From assembly GCA_019918135.1 (NCBI GenBank), contig WBZZ01003893.1, positions 221,001 to 285,000 on the forward strand: a stretch of 64,000 bases of DNA, written 5' to 3'. Of this stretch, positions 30,971 to 41,239 are shown piece after piece. The stretch's first letter is position 1, and every line of letters begins with the position of its first letter. The position numbers and the translations under genes were made by a program. The notes under the pieces were generated by a model. That model was not told the origin of the DNA, did not search any database, and saw nothing but the letters and a program-made list of their open reading frames with translations. Origin of the DNA: Paulinella micropora. Its lineage: Eukaryota; Cercozoa; Imbricatea; Euglyphida; Paulinellidae.

Positions 30971-31656
30971 TCACACTTCTGTCGCACTATAAATGGTTTC
31001 AACATTGTTGCCGTCAAATGTCCCATTAACTACACTATTAATGCGAGACCACGCATTAACCATAATCATTTGTACGGGTGCTTGGCTAGCCTTGAATTTG
31101 ATTACGAAATACCTCACTTCCTCAGGTGGTGAATTACAGCCATACATGGAAACAGAAGAGGAACCTTCAAAAGAAGATTGAGAAAATAATGCGGTCCCCT
31201 CTTCCTTGTTGATCTTGACAAAGACATCCCCAGGAAATTTGATAATGGTGTTACTGCTTCCTTCCTTTCTTTCTCCCTTCCTTTTATCCTCCTTCTTTTC
31301 CGTTGGTCTTTTTGACTTCATCCACTGAGGCGCCGTTCTCACCACCTTATTTTCACCCAAATTAGCTTCACTCATTTGCAGGGTCACCTCCTAAAATAAT
31401 AATCTATTACATAAAAAACATTGGTAAAATGACTACCGCAACAGAGTTGCTTTGCTCGGCAGTCGTCGGAGCAGGAGAAGATTGAGCCGCAGGAGCAGAT
31501 TGAACCGCAGGAGCAGATTGAACCGCAGGAGCAGGAGCAGAATTGGTAGCAGTCGGAGCAGGAGCAGGAGTCTCATAATCATAAACTCTTATAGAAATGA
31601 AAAAGCATAGAAGAAGCTACCTTAGCATCATTTGACTTCTTATTTTTTTCGCTCAT
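30971..31656 (-). CDS. Spliced accessory gene (three exons)
   Basis: Predicted exons: 31621-31656 (MSEKNKKSNDAK), 31437-31571 (Ala/Pro/Gln-rich, repeats of APAVQS) and 30971-31390 (globular domain). All joins are phase 0 and give about 196 residues. Introns of 49 and 46 nt have GT...AG ends and in-frame stops, and neither length is a multiple of three. Same position and strand as the spliced gene in A. The Ala/Pro linker resembles the Pro-rich linker of the C copy. Function unknown. Confidence 0.6.
31391..31436 (-). other. Predicted intron 2 (46 nt)
   Basis: GTAGTC...ATTATTTTAG on the minus strand; contains an in-frame TAA. Confidence 0.55.
31572..31620 (-). other. Predicted intron 1 (49 nt)
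   Basis: GTAGCTTC...GATTATGAG on the minus strand; contains an in-frame TGA if retained. Confidence 0.5.
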
Positions 31657-31917
31657 TGCCTGCAACACACAGCAAAAACAAGGGTTTAGTCTTCTTGTCA
31701 CGGCAACTTTTGGCTTTCTGAAAAAGTCGCAGAATGAAAAAAGAAACAGAAAAAAACACGTGATTGAATTTCTGGATTTTCTGCTGACAATTTTAAATGG
31801 CGATAAAAAAGGAAAAGCAAAAATTTTTTTACACCGCATGCGGGAAAGGTGAGGTAAAAATACACACCGACTGGGGTCTGTATTTCTGTATCTGGTCAAC
31901 TTTCATTATTCGCAATA

Positions 31918-32382
31918 ATGAGTGATGATGATAATGAATACGCTGAAAGAGAAGAACATAATAAATGGTTGGAGAAATTACAAGATAGGGGCAGACCCCT
32001 GCTAATAAGAGATAGAGCAAATAATGAAGTCAAATTTGACAACATAATAAGTCAATTAGAACGAAATGAACAAGAAAGGATAAAATTGGAGAAAGAAAAG
32101 CAAGATTGTATAAATAGAAGAAGTGCTATTGATGAATTGCTAAATAAACGAAATGATGATGTTGAGCGAAAGGAAAAAATTGAACAAATGAAAAGAGAAC
32201 AAAAAAGAGAAGCAGAAAAAAAGAAGAAACAATTACGATTATTTGAGCATTGGCTTAGTGCCGAAAATCAACCAATGGGAGTTGAAGACGAAATAAAAGC
32301 ACGAAAGATGATTGATAGTGGGAAAACATCAACAGAAATAATTCAATCATATGAAAAATATAAAAGACAGAGAATTGAATAA
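31918..32382 (+). CDS. Terminal coiled-coil protein (opposite orientation to A and C)
   Basis: 154 residues: acidic N-terminus MSDDDNEYAEREEHNKW, central Glu/Lys coiled coil, conserved C-terminal LFEHWLSAENQPMG...ARKMIDSGKTS. Homologous to 9868-10323 and 49676-50125 but encoded on the plus strand, so the gene is flipped relative to its neighbours. Followed within one base by a hairpin array. Confidence 0.75.
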   Translation: MSDDDNEYAEREEHNKWLEKLQDRGRPLLIRDRANNEVKFDNIISQLERNEQERIKLEKEKQDCINRRSAIDELLNKRNDDVERKEKIEQMKREQKREAEKKKKQLRLFEHWLSAENQPMGVEDEIKARKMIDSGKTSTEIIQSYEKYKRQRIE

Positions 32383-32520
32383 AAGTGGTTTAACCACTTA
32401 CTCCTTTAGCACATAGGAGTATAAACTAGTGTGTGTTTAATTTTATCCAAAAACAAAAATTGGGCGAAAGCCCTCCTTGTTTGCAAAGAAATTTTATCTA
32501 CCATACTTGTTGTGTGGTAG
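32383..32520. terminator. Array of four hairpins after the last gene of B
   Basis: AAGTGGTT-T-AACCACTT (32383-32399), ACTCCT...AGGAGT (32400-32420), GGGC-GAAA-GCCC with a GNRA tetraloop (32462-32473) and CTACCA...TGGTAG (32498-32520), between the stop codon and the right TIR. Probably RNA-level or terminus-associated structure; function is inference. Confidence 0.55.
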
Positions 32521-32553
32521 GGTGAGAATACTGGAGAAGACTTCAAAAAGGTA

Positions 32554-32714
32554 ATTTAATAATAATTATTTACAGGTAGCCTTTTTTCTTTCTTTTGTTT
32601 GTATGTATTAGTTATAAACAGGTAGCCTTAAAACTAGATAACGGCTCTTAGTGTGGTTTCTCTAGAGAAACTGCACTGAAAAAGTGTGCCGAAGTGGCCC
32701 CCTATAATACTACT
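32554..32714 (-). repeat. Element B right terminal inverted repeat
   Basis: Inverted copy of 11856-12010; contains the 16-bp palindrome at 32656-32671 and ends in ATACTACT. Confidence 0.9.
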
Positions 32715-32720
32715 GATATA
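32715..32720. repeat. Target-site duplication of element B, right
   Basis: GATATA, identical to 11850-11855. Element C sequence resumes here. Confidence 0.88.
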
Positions 32721-32765
32721 TTAATTTTTATTTTTGAAAAATCAAAACCCTAATATAACCAATTT

Positions 32766-32786
32766 GTTTTTGACTACTTCAAAAAC
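32766..32786. repeat. Hairpin with CTACT loop
   Basis: GTTTTTGA-CTACT-TCAAAAAC, an 8-bp stem in element C upstream of the polymerase; same as 18816-18836 except one loop base. Confidence 0.6.
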
Positions 32787-32794
32787 AAAAGCAC

Positions 32795-32923
32795 ATGTCA
32801 AGCATAGACTACGGGGGGCAAACTTGGAACCTTGACAAGTTCGCAGAACGGCATACAATTCCAAATACGGCAAAACAAACTCTATGTAAGAAAAACCAAA
32901 CGGCAAGAGGTTTTATGACATGA
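32795..32923 (+). CDS. Short ORF before polymerase of C
   Basis: 42 codons (MSSIDYGGQTWNL...) ending in a TGA that overlaps the ATG of the polymerase frame as ATGA. It could be a separate small gene or a displaced polymerase N-terminus. No copy in B, so support is weak. Confidence 0.3.
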   Translation: MSSIDYGGQTWNLDKFAERHTIPNTAKQTLCKKNQTARGFMT

Positions 32924-35900
32924 CAACACCAAGAGGGGCACTACCAAACCCTGAGCAGTATGTAATGCCCAACAGAAAACAAAGGGAAATAAAAGAGAGG
33001 AAAAGGGAAGAACCAAACGTCATTGACTTCAATGGATATAAATTAATACGACAAGACATGAAACACGATTTGCCAGTGGGGCAGTCATTGTATAATGTAA
33101 AAATCCATCAAAACTTTTCTCAAAAGATTAAAAAGTTTTCGTTGGAAGATATTATAAAAATAATAGGCACAATCGTGGATGATTTTAAGTCTTTATATAA
33201 TCCAAACGACGAAATACCAGTAAGGATATCGGCTATTCCAGAATCGTGGAATGTACAAACAAAAAATTCTCTTGTAAAAGTAAAAGACTTTGACTTACAA
33301 GACATATTATTATTATTATTATTATTAGAAAGACTTACAAAGAGTTTACAATCAAACGACGAAGTGTGGATGGATGAGGAAGGGGCAACAATGGAATCAA
33401 TTGATTTCAATTTTATGGGAGTAAGGATCCCAGAGGGAGGGGCTAGATTGAAAGCAATAACACAGGAGGATATTTACAAAAAGAAAGGAGTGATAACAAT
33501 CAAGAACAAAGATAACATATGTCTGGCAAGGTCTATTGTAGTTGCTAGAGCAAAGATAGAGAAACATCAAAAATATTCACAGATAAAGGATGGACGTGGA
33601 ATTCAAGACGAACTGGCAAACATTTTACACGAGGAGGCTGGTGTCATAAAAGATTTATGCGGACTTCCTGAGGTAGATGTGTGTGCCAGTCATATAAAAT
33701 ACAACATAGCAATTGTTGAATTTCCAGACAAGATAATATATAAAACTGAAATCAAAGATGAAAAGGAACAACCATAAAAACACCGAAACATACTCAAAAC
33801 CAAAACCATTACGACACCATAGTGAGCATGAAAGCATTTCTATCAAAACAAAACTTTTGCGAGCAGTGTATGAAGGGTTATGAGCATAATCATTCTTGTA
33901 TGGCGAAATGTAATATATGCCTTACGGATGGATGTAAGGGGTATAACAACATAACAAAATGGAAACAATGCAAAAAATGTAATCGTAAATTTCCGAATGA
34001 TGAATGCTTCAACAATCACAGCACAATCACTTGTGAAACAAACAACAAATGCCTTAACTGCTCTAAGACATACACAGGCGAACATAAGTGCGGTTATGAC
34101 AAATGTAAAAATTGTAAAATCTTACAACCCTTTGAGCGTAGGTGTAATATGAAACAAAAAGAAATACATAAGCCATCTGATAAATATGTATTCTTTGATT
34201 TTGAGGCAACTCAGGAGACAGGCACACATATCATTAACCATTCAGAAAGTCAGTATTTTACAGACAGCACACCCATCATACACAAACGCATAGACGAGTT
34301 TTGTAATTGGGCATTTGGCAATCAACACAAGAACTTCACATTCATAGCACATAATGCGAGGGGTTATGATTGTCAGTTTGTGCTTAAATGGTTGATAGAA
34401 AAAGACATTTCACCATTTGTCATATATCAAGAGGGTAAGATTATGATGATGGCTGTGGGTAAGATTAGGTTTATTGATAGTCTATCTTTCCTAACTATGC
34501 CCCTGTCTGATTTCCCTGAGACGTTTGGTTTAGATGAATTATAGAAAGGATTTTACCCTCACTTCTTCAATACTGAGGCAAATCAAAATTATGTAGGGGC
34601 TATACCAGACAAGGACTATTACGGCTACAACACATTTTCAAAACATAAACGACAAGAATTTCTGAAATGGTATGAAGAACAGAAGGACAAAGTGTTTGAT
34701 TTCAAAAAAGAAATGGAAGCATATTGTCATAGTGATGTGGATATATGGAGAAGGGGGTGTATGAAATTTAGAGAGAGTTTTCTAGAATTCGGCATAGACC
34801 CATTCCAATACACAACTATCGCATCTACCTGTATGGCATTATATAAAGCAATCTATATGCCGACAGATAGCATAGCAGTCATACCAACACACAGAACAGA
34901 CAAAGCAAAAACGAGCCGTATGTGCGTGGAGTGGCTATCATACAGAGAGAAGAAAGACAATACAACCATACAGCACGGATTAAATGGAAAAGAAAAAATG
35001 ATATATTTAAAAGGCGCAGGTAAGGCATACTTCGACGGATATTTAAAAGGTAATCAAAAGCACACATGCATTACAAATGATAAAGCAAAAGACAGCATTT
35101 GGATTAGCCAAAGTTAAAATGATTCCGCCGAGGGGACTAATTCACCCTGTCCTACCCTGTCAAGATAGAGGAAAGATGATGTATTATTTATGTAATAAGT
35201 GTGGAAAGGAAAACTTACAGGACAAATGTCAGCACGACGACACAGAGAGGGCACTCACAGGCACTTGGGCAATACCACTCATTTATAAAGGAATGGAAAA
35301 AGGTTATAATATCATTAAAGTTTATGAGGTGTGGCACTGGGAACAACAAACAACAACCCTATTCAAAGACTATATAAAAACCTTTCTACAAATAAAGCAA
35401 GAGGCAAGTGGCTACCCGTCAAATGTGGAAACGGAGGAACAAAAAGAAAATCACATAAAGGACTATGAGGAAAAGATGGGTATTAAGTTGGACAAAAGCA
35501 AAATAGAAAAGAATGAAGGAAGGAGGGCAGTCGCAAAACTATGTCTGAATTCTCTGTGGGGAAAGTTTGGACAACAAAGCAACAAGACACAGACGACAAT
35601 CGTCAGGAGTGAGGCAGAATTATACAAAATACTAAATGACAAAGACATAAACGAAATCTCAATTAATATGATAAATAAAGAATGCCTTGAACTATCCTAC
35701 AATCTACACCCCGAAAAAGTTTCAGACCCCTACAACACAAACATATGTGTGGCTTTATTCACAACAGCACACGCACAAATGAGATTGTATGATATGATGG
35801 ATAGATTGGGAGACAGGGTATTATATCATGACACAGACAGCATAATATATTCAGTTGATGAAAAACAAGGACAGACAACAATACCGACAGGCGACTTATT

Positions 35901-36340
35901 AGAACAATGGACAGACGAACTAATAGACAAAAAGACAAAAGTAAGCAGAAAGATAACTACATTTGTGGGCTCGGGGCCAAAGTCCTACGGCTACATACTA
36001 AACGACGGCACAACAAAAATGAAACTGAAAGGCTTTTCTATGAACTACGACACTTGCAGGAAACTAAACTTGGTAGATATGTTTAGTGTGATAAGCAATG
36101 GTCTGGGAATAAAGGACGAAGAACTATCAAAGAAAGCAAAGGAGGAATTAGAAGCATTATTGGAGACAGAAGGAGAAAAACACATAGCGAAGAATGTGGC
36201 TGAGAATGGAAATGTAGCAATACACAACCACAGCAAAATTACGAGGAACAAAAAAGACAAAACGATTACCTCCGAACATTTGAAAAAGATATTTTCATTT
36301 ACTTACACAAAAAGAGTAATACAGCCGATTAAAAAGAACC
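32920..36340 (+). pseudogene. Protein-primed family B DNA polymerase, motif A deleted
   Basis: Same architecture as the B gene: KKGVITIKNKDNICLARSI near the N-terminus, Cys-rich region (~33855-34150), exonuclease motifs FFDFEAT (~34190), HNARGYD (~34350) and YCHSDVD (~34722), motif B LCLNSLWGKFG (~35540), motif C HDTDS (~35830). Breaks: a frameshift near 33765, a TAG at 34542-34544, and a deletion of roughly 400-450 nt at about 35065-35095 that removes the region with DxxSLYP motif A. The 3' end is cut by an inversion at about 36340. It cannot encode an active polymerase. Confidence 0.9.
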
Positions 36341-36416
36341 ATATCTGTCTCTGCTGGTGGAGGAGGAAATTTCAATATTATCGCTAACTTCATAGAAGAC
36401 CAATGATATTTGACAA
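36341..36416 (+). pseudogene. Displaced 3' end of the surface-protein gene
   Basis: Encodes a ~24-residue stretch ending NFNIIANFIEDQ, matching the C-terminus of the element B surface protein (VNVIANFIEEQ), but on the plus strand fused downstream of the polymerase. This marks the left breakpoint of an inversion. Its TGA stop is supplied by the start of a TGATATTT palindromic element. Confidence 0.8.
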
Positions 36417-36530
36417 TTTCACTTCTGTCTTCGACAGATTTCTCGTTTATTGTCAAACATCGTAAACCATTAAAGTAAAAATTAAAAGCAAAAAAAAAAA
36501 AATTAATGGAAAGCGATGTATCATCAGAGA
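36414..36530. repeat. TGATATTT palindromic element, copy 2 (degraded right end)
   Basis: Starts TGATATTTGACAAT with the paired arm ATTGTCAAA and the inner TCTGTC-TTC-GACAGA hairpin. The right end is less clear (GATGTATCATC...GATATTT). Confidence 0.5.
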
Positions 36531-36539
36531 TATTTTTTT

Positions 36540-37039
36540 TACCGCATCTTTGTTATTAGAATAAGGTTGTTGAATTAAATATTCAAGGTATGGTTTATCA
36601 ATCTTAGCGACATCTTCAATTTTCATTTTTTTATACTTACCATATTGAAGAAAAATGTCCGCTTCGTGCTGTGCTATCTCTTCACCAACATTAGCCTTGA
36701 TTTCGGTAATTCCTGTCTCTTTTAAATCAGTCTCCTTACCGCCTACGTGGGTAACATCCGCCGTAAAAGGTTGCTTGGTTCTTCGTCCAACACGTTTTCT
36801 AACGGAATAACTACTTTCACATTGTCGTCATAATGTTGATTTTGTCTGTGTTGATTTTGTCTATGTTGATTTTGTTTAAAATCAACATTATCAACATTAT
36901 CAACATTCAGCTTGTATTGCTCATAGAAAGATGCAATGTCAGGTTTAGTCCATTTAATTGTTGGCTTTTTAATTTCGCTGTCAAGGTTCCATTTTTCAAT
37001 TTCGTTTAAGTAGTCCTGTTTGGTGTTCAGGTCAGTCAT
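36540..37039 (-). pseudogene. Small GKYKG-motif protein copy 2, inverted and frameshifted
   Basis: Starts MTDLNTKQDYLNEIEKWNLD at 37039 with TATATATC before the ATG. An insertion of three QNQHR-type repeats lies mid-protein. The frame shifts near 36765, after which QYGKYKKMKIEDV...DKPYLEYL is still readable. Orientation is opposite to B. Confidence 0.7.
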
Positions 37040-37067
37040 TGATATATATAATATAAATATTAATTTT

Positions 37068-37355
37068 TTATAAATATTTTTTTACTTCACTTTTAATGTC
37101 TGTAAATTTCTCAAACCACGGCTGTTTCATAACCCATTCAAGATATGGCTTATCAATAAGCGCGATATCTTGAACCTTCTTCCCGCGATACTTACCACAT
37201 GGAAAAATATCCCTTGGCTTGCCTGCCCGTGCATTTTCAATCATTTGGATTTCGTCAGTAATTATCTTTTTAACATCGGTAAGAGAAAATGTTTCATTTT
37301 TTGTTTCAATTGAAAGTTTTTCAAATTTTTCACATAGTCTGGTGAGGGTGGTCAT
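37068..37355 (-). CDS. Small GKYKG-motif protein copy 1, inverted
   Basis: 95 residues, intact. FPCGKYRGKKVQDI...DKPYLEWVMKQP is close to the B protein; TATATAG precedes the ATG. Lies on the minus strand as part of the inverted block. Confidence 0.75.
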   Translation of the reverse strand: MTTLTRLCEKFEKLSIETKNETFSLTDVKKIITDEIQMIENARAGKPRDIFPCGKYRGKKVQDIALIDKPYLEWVMKQPWFEKFTDIKSEVKKYL

Positions 37356-37420
37356 TGGTCTATATAGACTGGTAAAACGATTTTATTGAAAAAAAATTAA
37401 TTACCTTTTTACTTTTGCGT

Positions 37421-37450
37421 TTAAAATCCGTAAGGCTGTGTAGAGATAAC
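37421..37450 (-). pseudogene. Displaced 3' end of the polymerase gene
   Basis: Encodes VISTQPYGF then stop on the minus strand, matching the B polymerase ending AIETRPFGY. Fused to the truncated surface-protein gene; marks the right breakpoint of the inversion. Confidence 0.75.
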
Positions 37451-38587
37451 TTCTGTGTAAAAGTTAATACATCACTCGGCGATAGGTATATATCATAACT
37501 TCTAAGATTGATTTGTTGAGTTGAAGCACTATTTACATATAGTTTAAACATTGTTGTTCCGTTTGCGATAGCACTCGCCTTTGTGTCAGTATCTACAATT
37601 GAATACTTAGAATCAACATCTGCAAAACCTGCTCCAGTTAGTGTTCCATTTAATACCATTCTGACAACATTCGACTTAGTATCTTCATTTGTAATACTTA
37701 TCAAAGTTGGATAAACATTTGAATAATTTGTCAAATTAGCAACGCCCGCATCAAATACCGCTTTGTTTCTTATACTAATAATAGGACTTTCAGTGATGTT
37801 TGATGCTTTACTTCCTTCCACTTCGTTTGTTATGCTGGTATTAATAGTATTTGACCCCTCAATGAATAAACTGGCACTCGCTGTTTTAAGAGTTTGTATT
37901 CCAGTCGCTGCATCATTTTTCATTACTGCTGTAAAGGGTATTGTCGTATTTCGCAGACTTACACCAGTATTAGCATTCGCATAGTCAATCATATGAACTA
38001 ATTGAAATAATCCTGTTATGGGATTTTCAATATAAAACTTGATAGCACCAAACCCAAGATACTGAAATTGAATTTGAAATACATTTCCTCTGCTCCAAAC
38101 TACTTCTGGCATAGCCGAAGCTCCATCGGACGGGTCATCCCAGTCTGCTTGGTCAATATAATCTACGACACCTCCTTTACAATGCGCAATATTCATTCCT
38201 GCTCTATTTTTGTAGAAATAAAATCCATCAACGAGTTCATTTCCTATTCCAATATATGAATAGTAATCTTTTGTATCATCCGTCGTCCATATAGCAGTAA
38301 AGCGGGCGAGGACACCCGTTCCAGTTCTATATTTTATTTTCCTTTTTTAATGTTGCCATATTATTCAAAAATGACACAGATGATTTTGTTTCTGTTTTTG
38401 TCAATATCCTAGCATTAATTGTATATGGAAAGGTTTCCTGTAAAACTGGTGTTAATTGACCTACTACTGCTTCGCCAAAAGCGGTTTTTGAATTATTTGT
38501 TTAAATATCACCATCATATCCAACTTTGACATGTATAAATTCTCCGTCCGGATTTTCTGCGATTAAGTTTCTCTGGTAATTTTTTAT
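37451..38587 (-). pseudogene. Virion surface protein candidate, truncated at both ends
   Basis: Matches the B protein from QRNLIAENPDGEF (about 38575) through FQIQFQYLGFGAIKF to LTFTQK. Defects: the N-terminal residues are replaced by a palindromic element, there is a TAA near 38507, a deletion near 38345, and the C-terminus was moved to 36341-36416 by inversion. Confidence 0.75.
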
Positions 38588-38864
38588 TGATATTTGAGAA
38601 TTGCGATTCTATCTGTCTTCGACAGATTTCTCTCTTATTCTCAAACGTCGTTTTCCTATATTATACGAGAAAAAAATATTTAATCTATTAATTTTTTTAG
38701 AATTGCGTGTCGTGCTGTCGCACTATCACTTATTCTAATTTTTTTTCTTTTTTTGTTTTTCACGATTTTTATCAATATCTCAAACATGTTTGAAATTAGC
38801 GAGAATGAGCGTTAATTTTCATTTAAAATTCAACATTGAATGAAAGTGTAGTTGATAAATATCA
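38588..38864. repeat. TGATATTT palindromic element, copy 3 (277 bp)
   Basis: TGATATTTGAGAAT...ATAAATATCA. Contains the TTTGAGAAT/ATTCTCAAA arms around TCTGTC-TTC-GACAGA and a second internal hairpin with GTGC-TGTC-GCAC. Its right end supplies the TGA stop (38862-38864) of the capsid gene. Confidence 0.65.
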
Positions 38865-40142
38865 ACTCATCAAAATTTCAACTCCCTTAACGAGCACACT
38901 ACGTTGAAGAATGGCGAATGTGTAATGGTTAAGATTAGTTATGCCAACACCACTCGCATTATTACTTGTAGTTTAAACGAATTCACATCGCCTCTCAGTG
39001 TCTAGGCTTAAACCGCTCACCTCATAGCCGTCTGTGTCCTTATCGCACAGCGGGCGGTTGTTGTCCCAAGTATCTACGTGGAACCAGTTGTAATGATAAA
39101 CATCGCTGTTTAGGATAGCACTTCCTTTCAACTTATCCTTCAAAATCATATAGTCTTCATTCTCAGAAGTGTCAATGTCAAATTGTTGAAGACGAGAGCC
39201 GTCAAGGGTTGTATAATAAGAAATAATTTTAGCATCCGCCCTGTTGTCATTATCAAAAGAAGTATTAGCACTCTCAGTGAAATGAAAGGCGGAAGTATAA
39301 ATACGACGAATTCTTTTACCCTGCGAGCGGTTCATCTTAATAACATAGTTCTGTTGGTTTGTTTGAAGACTTTGCTTCCAAGCAATAGGATACTTAATTT
39401 TAAATGGAAAGCCTTCACCCGCAATCTTTTGCTGGACACCGAGGATGACATTCGGGTCAGTCTCAACAGCGAGAAATAGATTTAGGTTAGATACGATAGC
39501 ACCAGCGGTAGTAGCGGCAGCACCAGTGGAAATAGAACTAGCATCAGTGCCATAGAATGAAGAGCGGTTGGTTTCAGCCCACACAATCCGCATATCCAAA
39601 ATTTCATTAAATCCAATAGTCTTATCCAGTTCAAAAATAGTGCCAAACAGCATACTCAAAGGAAACTTAACATTAATAACAGGGGTGGCGCCATTGGCAG
39701 TTCCACCTTCAAAATAATTAGCCTCCTCAGAAGGAACATTAACCAAACCATAATTTCCAGCAGTGCTATCAGCGAGAGCGGTATCATCATAACGGCGGGC
39801 ATTAAAAAGTGGCACTTTGTAATATCCTTGAACTCCAGCGACCAATCCAGCAGTATTGCATGCAGCAGTAATTGCCGCTCTTTCCGCTACGGTTCCAATT
39901 TCAACTTTTCCAGCATTACACTTTTGAACCATAGCACCGCTACCCACACCAGCACCATGATTTTCAAGTGCCATAAATTTTTCATACTTAATTTCTGGTT
40001 TCTATATAACCTTTGTGTAGTTTCCCACATGTTGAAGATTGCACAAATACTGCCCGCTTCTGCTTCGCAATTCAATAGTTTTAATCATAGACAGGCAATC
40101 CATATAGATACGATTGTAGCGACCGCCAGCACTTATACTCCA
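38862..40142 (-). pseudogene. Major capsid protein candidate, N-terminus missing and two stops
   Basis: The longest open part (333 codons from 39974) includes LENHGAGVGSGAMVQKCN, SNLNLFLAVETDPNV, RLQQFDIDTSENEDY and NWFHVDTWDNNRP, parallel to B. The same frame continues upstream to about 40140 across a TAG where B has Trp, and downstream of the TAA at 38973 to a TGA inside the palindromic element. The N-terminal start region present in B is absent. Confidence 0.72.
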
Positions 40143-40287
40143 TGATATTTAGAATTGCGCTTCGTGCTCCGCACTCTCGCTTATTCTAAACATCGTTTTT
40201 TCTTTATTGAAAAAATAAATCGGTTTTCGATGTTTATCAACAAACGAGAATGAGCAAAGCGAATGAGAGTGAAGTTGATAAATATCA
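40143..40287. repeat. TGATATTT palindromic element, copy 4 (145 bp)
   Basis: TGATATTTAGAAT...ATTCTAAA arms, CGATGTTTATCAACAAACG and terminal AAATATCA. It replaces the N-terminus of the capsid gene and the whole penton gene relative to B. The adjacent protease TAA ends one base beyond its right end. Confidence 0.65.
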
Positions 40288-40446
40288 TTTACAAATAGGT
40301 GTCAAAACCATACCCATTCTGTGCTTTTAATTTTTCCGCTTCTTCTTCTTTTAAGTCTGTATAGCCACTGGCAAATTTAAATCGCACTCCTTCAGCCCGC
40401 TCCATTAAAAAACGCATAGCAAACCATCCACATGTGTCTGAAGTAT

Positions 40447-40620
40447 CATCATCATCATCATCATCATCATCAACAACAACAACATCAACATCAACAACAG
40501 CAGCAGAACGCCAAGAGCAACGGATAGCACGAAAATGGCTATACATTTGCACAAAAAAGCAACAAGTACAGACAGACAGACAGACAGAGCAGAGAGAGAG
40601 AGAGAGAGAGAGAGTCACTC
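40447..40620. repeat. Compound microsatellite in protease gene
   Basis: Tracts of ATC, CAA/CAT, GACA and GA. No equivalent in B, where the coding sequence is continuous at this point. Confidence 0.7.
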
Positions 40621-40969
40621 TGCTCTTTTACCTTATTTACTTTCATTAATAAATAACTATCGGGGTGGCTTTTATCTATTAGTTGTTTCATTTGTTGTTG
40701 AAAGTCTTCCGTCGGCTCGTAAAGTGCTAAAGGGTCATACACTTCAACAATCCTGTCTTTATCTAGACTTATCCATACTGCCATCCAGTGCTGTCCTTTT
40801 TTGTTGCTAGGGTCGGTATTCATAATAAATCCGTATCGCTTTCTGCTTCCTGGCTTCAACTTGTAGATTTCATCACTCGCTATCGCTCCGAGATACCATC
40901 CATACTTTTCATTATGTCATCTATTTCATTAGTCATTAGTCCCCGTCCCTCTCCCTCTTGCTGTGGCTG

Positions 40970-41105
40970 TGGCTCCTCTGGCTCTGGTTGCTGTGGCTCT
41001 GGTTGCTCTGGCTCTGGTTGCTGTGGCTCTGGTTGCTCTGGCTCTGGTTGCTGTGGCTCTGGTTGCTCTGGCTCTGGTTGCTCTGGCTCTGGTTGCTGTG
41101 GCTCC
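40970..41105. repeat. 18-bp tandem repeat, Pro/Glu/Gln-encoding linker
   Basis: Alternating CTCTGG and CTGTGG units (plus strand) coding PEPEQ/PEPQQ on the minus strand in the protease N-terminal region. Confidence 0.75.
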
Positions 41106-41239
41106 GCAGAACTTGTGCTCGGGGGTGGTGCTACATACGTCGGTTGTGTCTCCGCTGGTTGTATTTGTCATTTCAAATATAAGTTGTTTAGCATCCGAAG
41201 TTTCAAAACGTGGCGGGTCTATTGGCGATAGAGTGCTAT

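Larger units (their letters stand above)
11856..32714. mobile_element. Polinton/Maverick element B, complete, inserted in element C
   Basis: 20,859 bases from AGTAGTATAGGGGGCC to its inverted copy, flanked by GATATA duplications. It carries the complete gene set from polymerase to integrase, but most genes have one-base indels or stops, many in homopolymers. The termini match the visible end of A. Confidence 0.92.
40289..41171 (-). pseudogene. Adenain-like cysteine protease with repeat insertions
   Basis: Retains the catalytic His (GQHWMAVWI), DPLALYEPTEDF and the Cys segment CGWFAMRFLMER. Between the His and Cys parts lies ~170 bases of simple repeats (40447-40620: CAT/CAA triplets, GACA and GA runs) that break the frame. 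The N-terminal linker is expanded into EPEQPEPQQP-type repeats (about 40970-41100). Frame changes also occur near 40915 and near the N-terminus. Confidence 0.8.
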
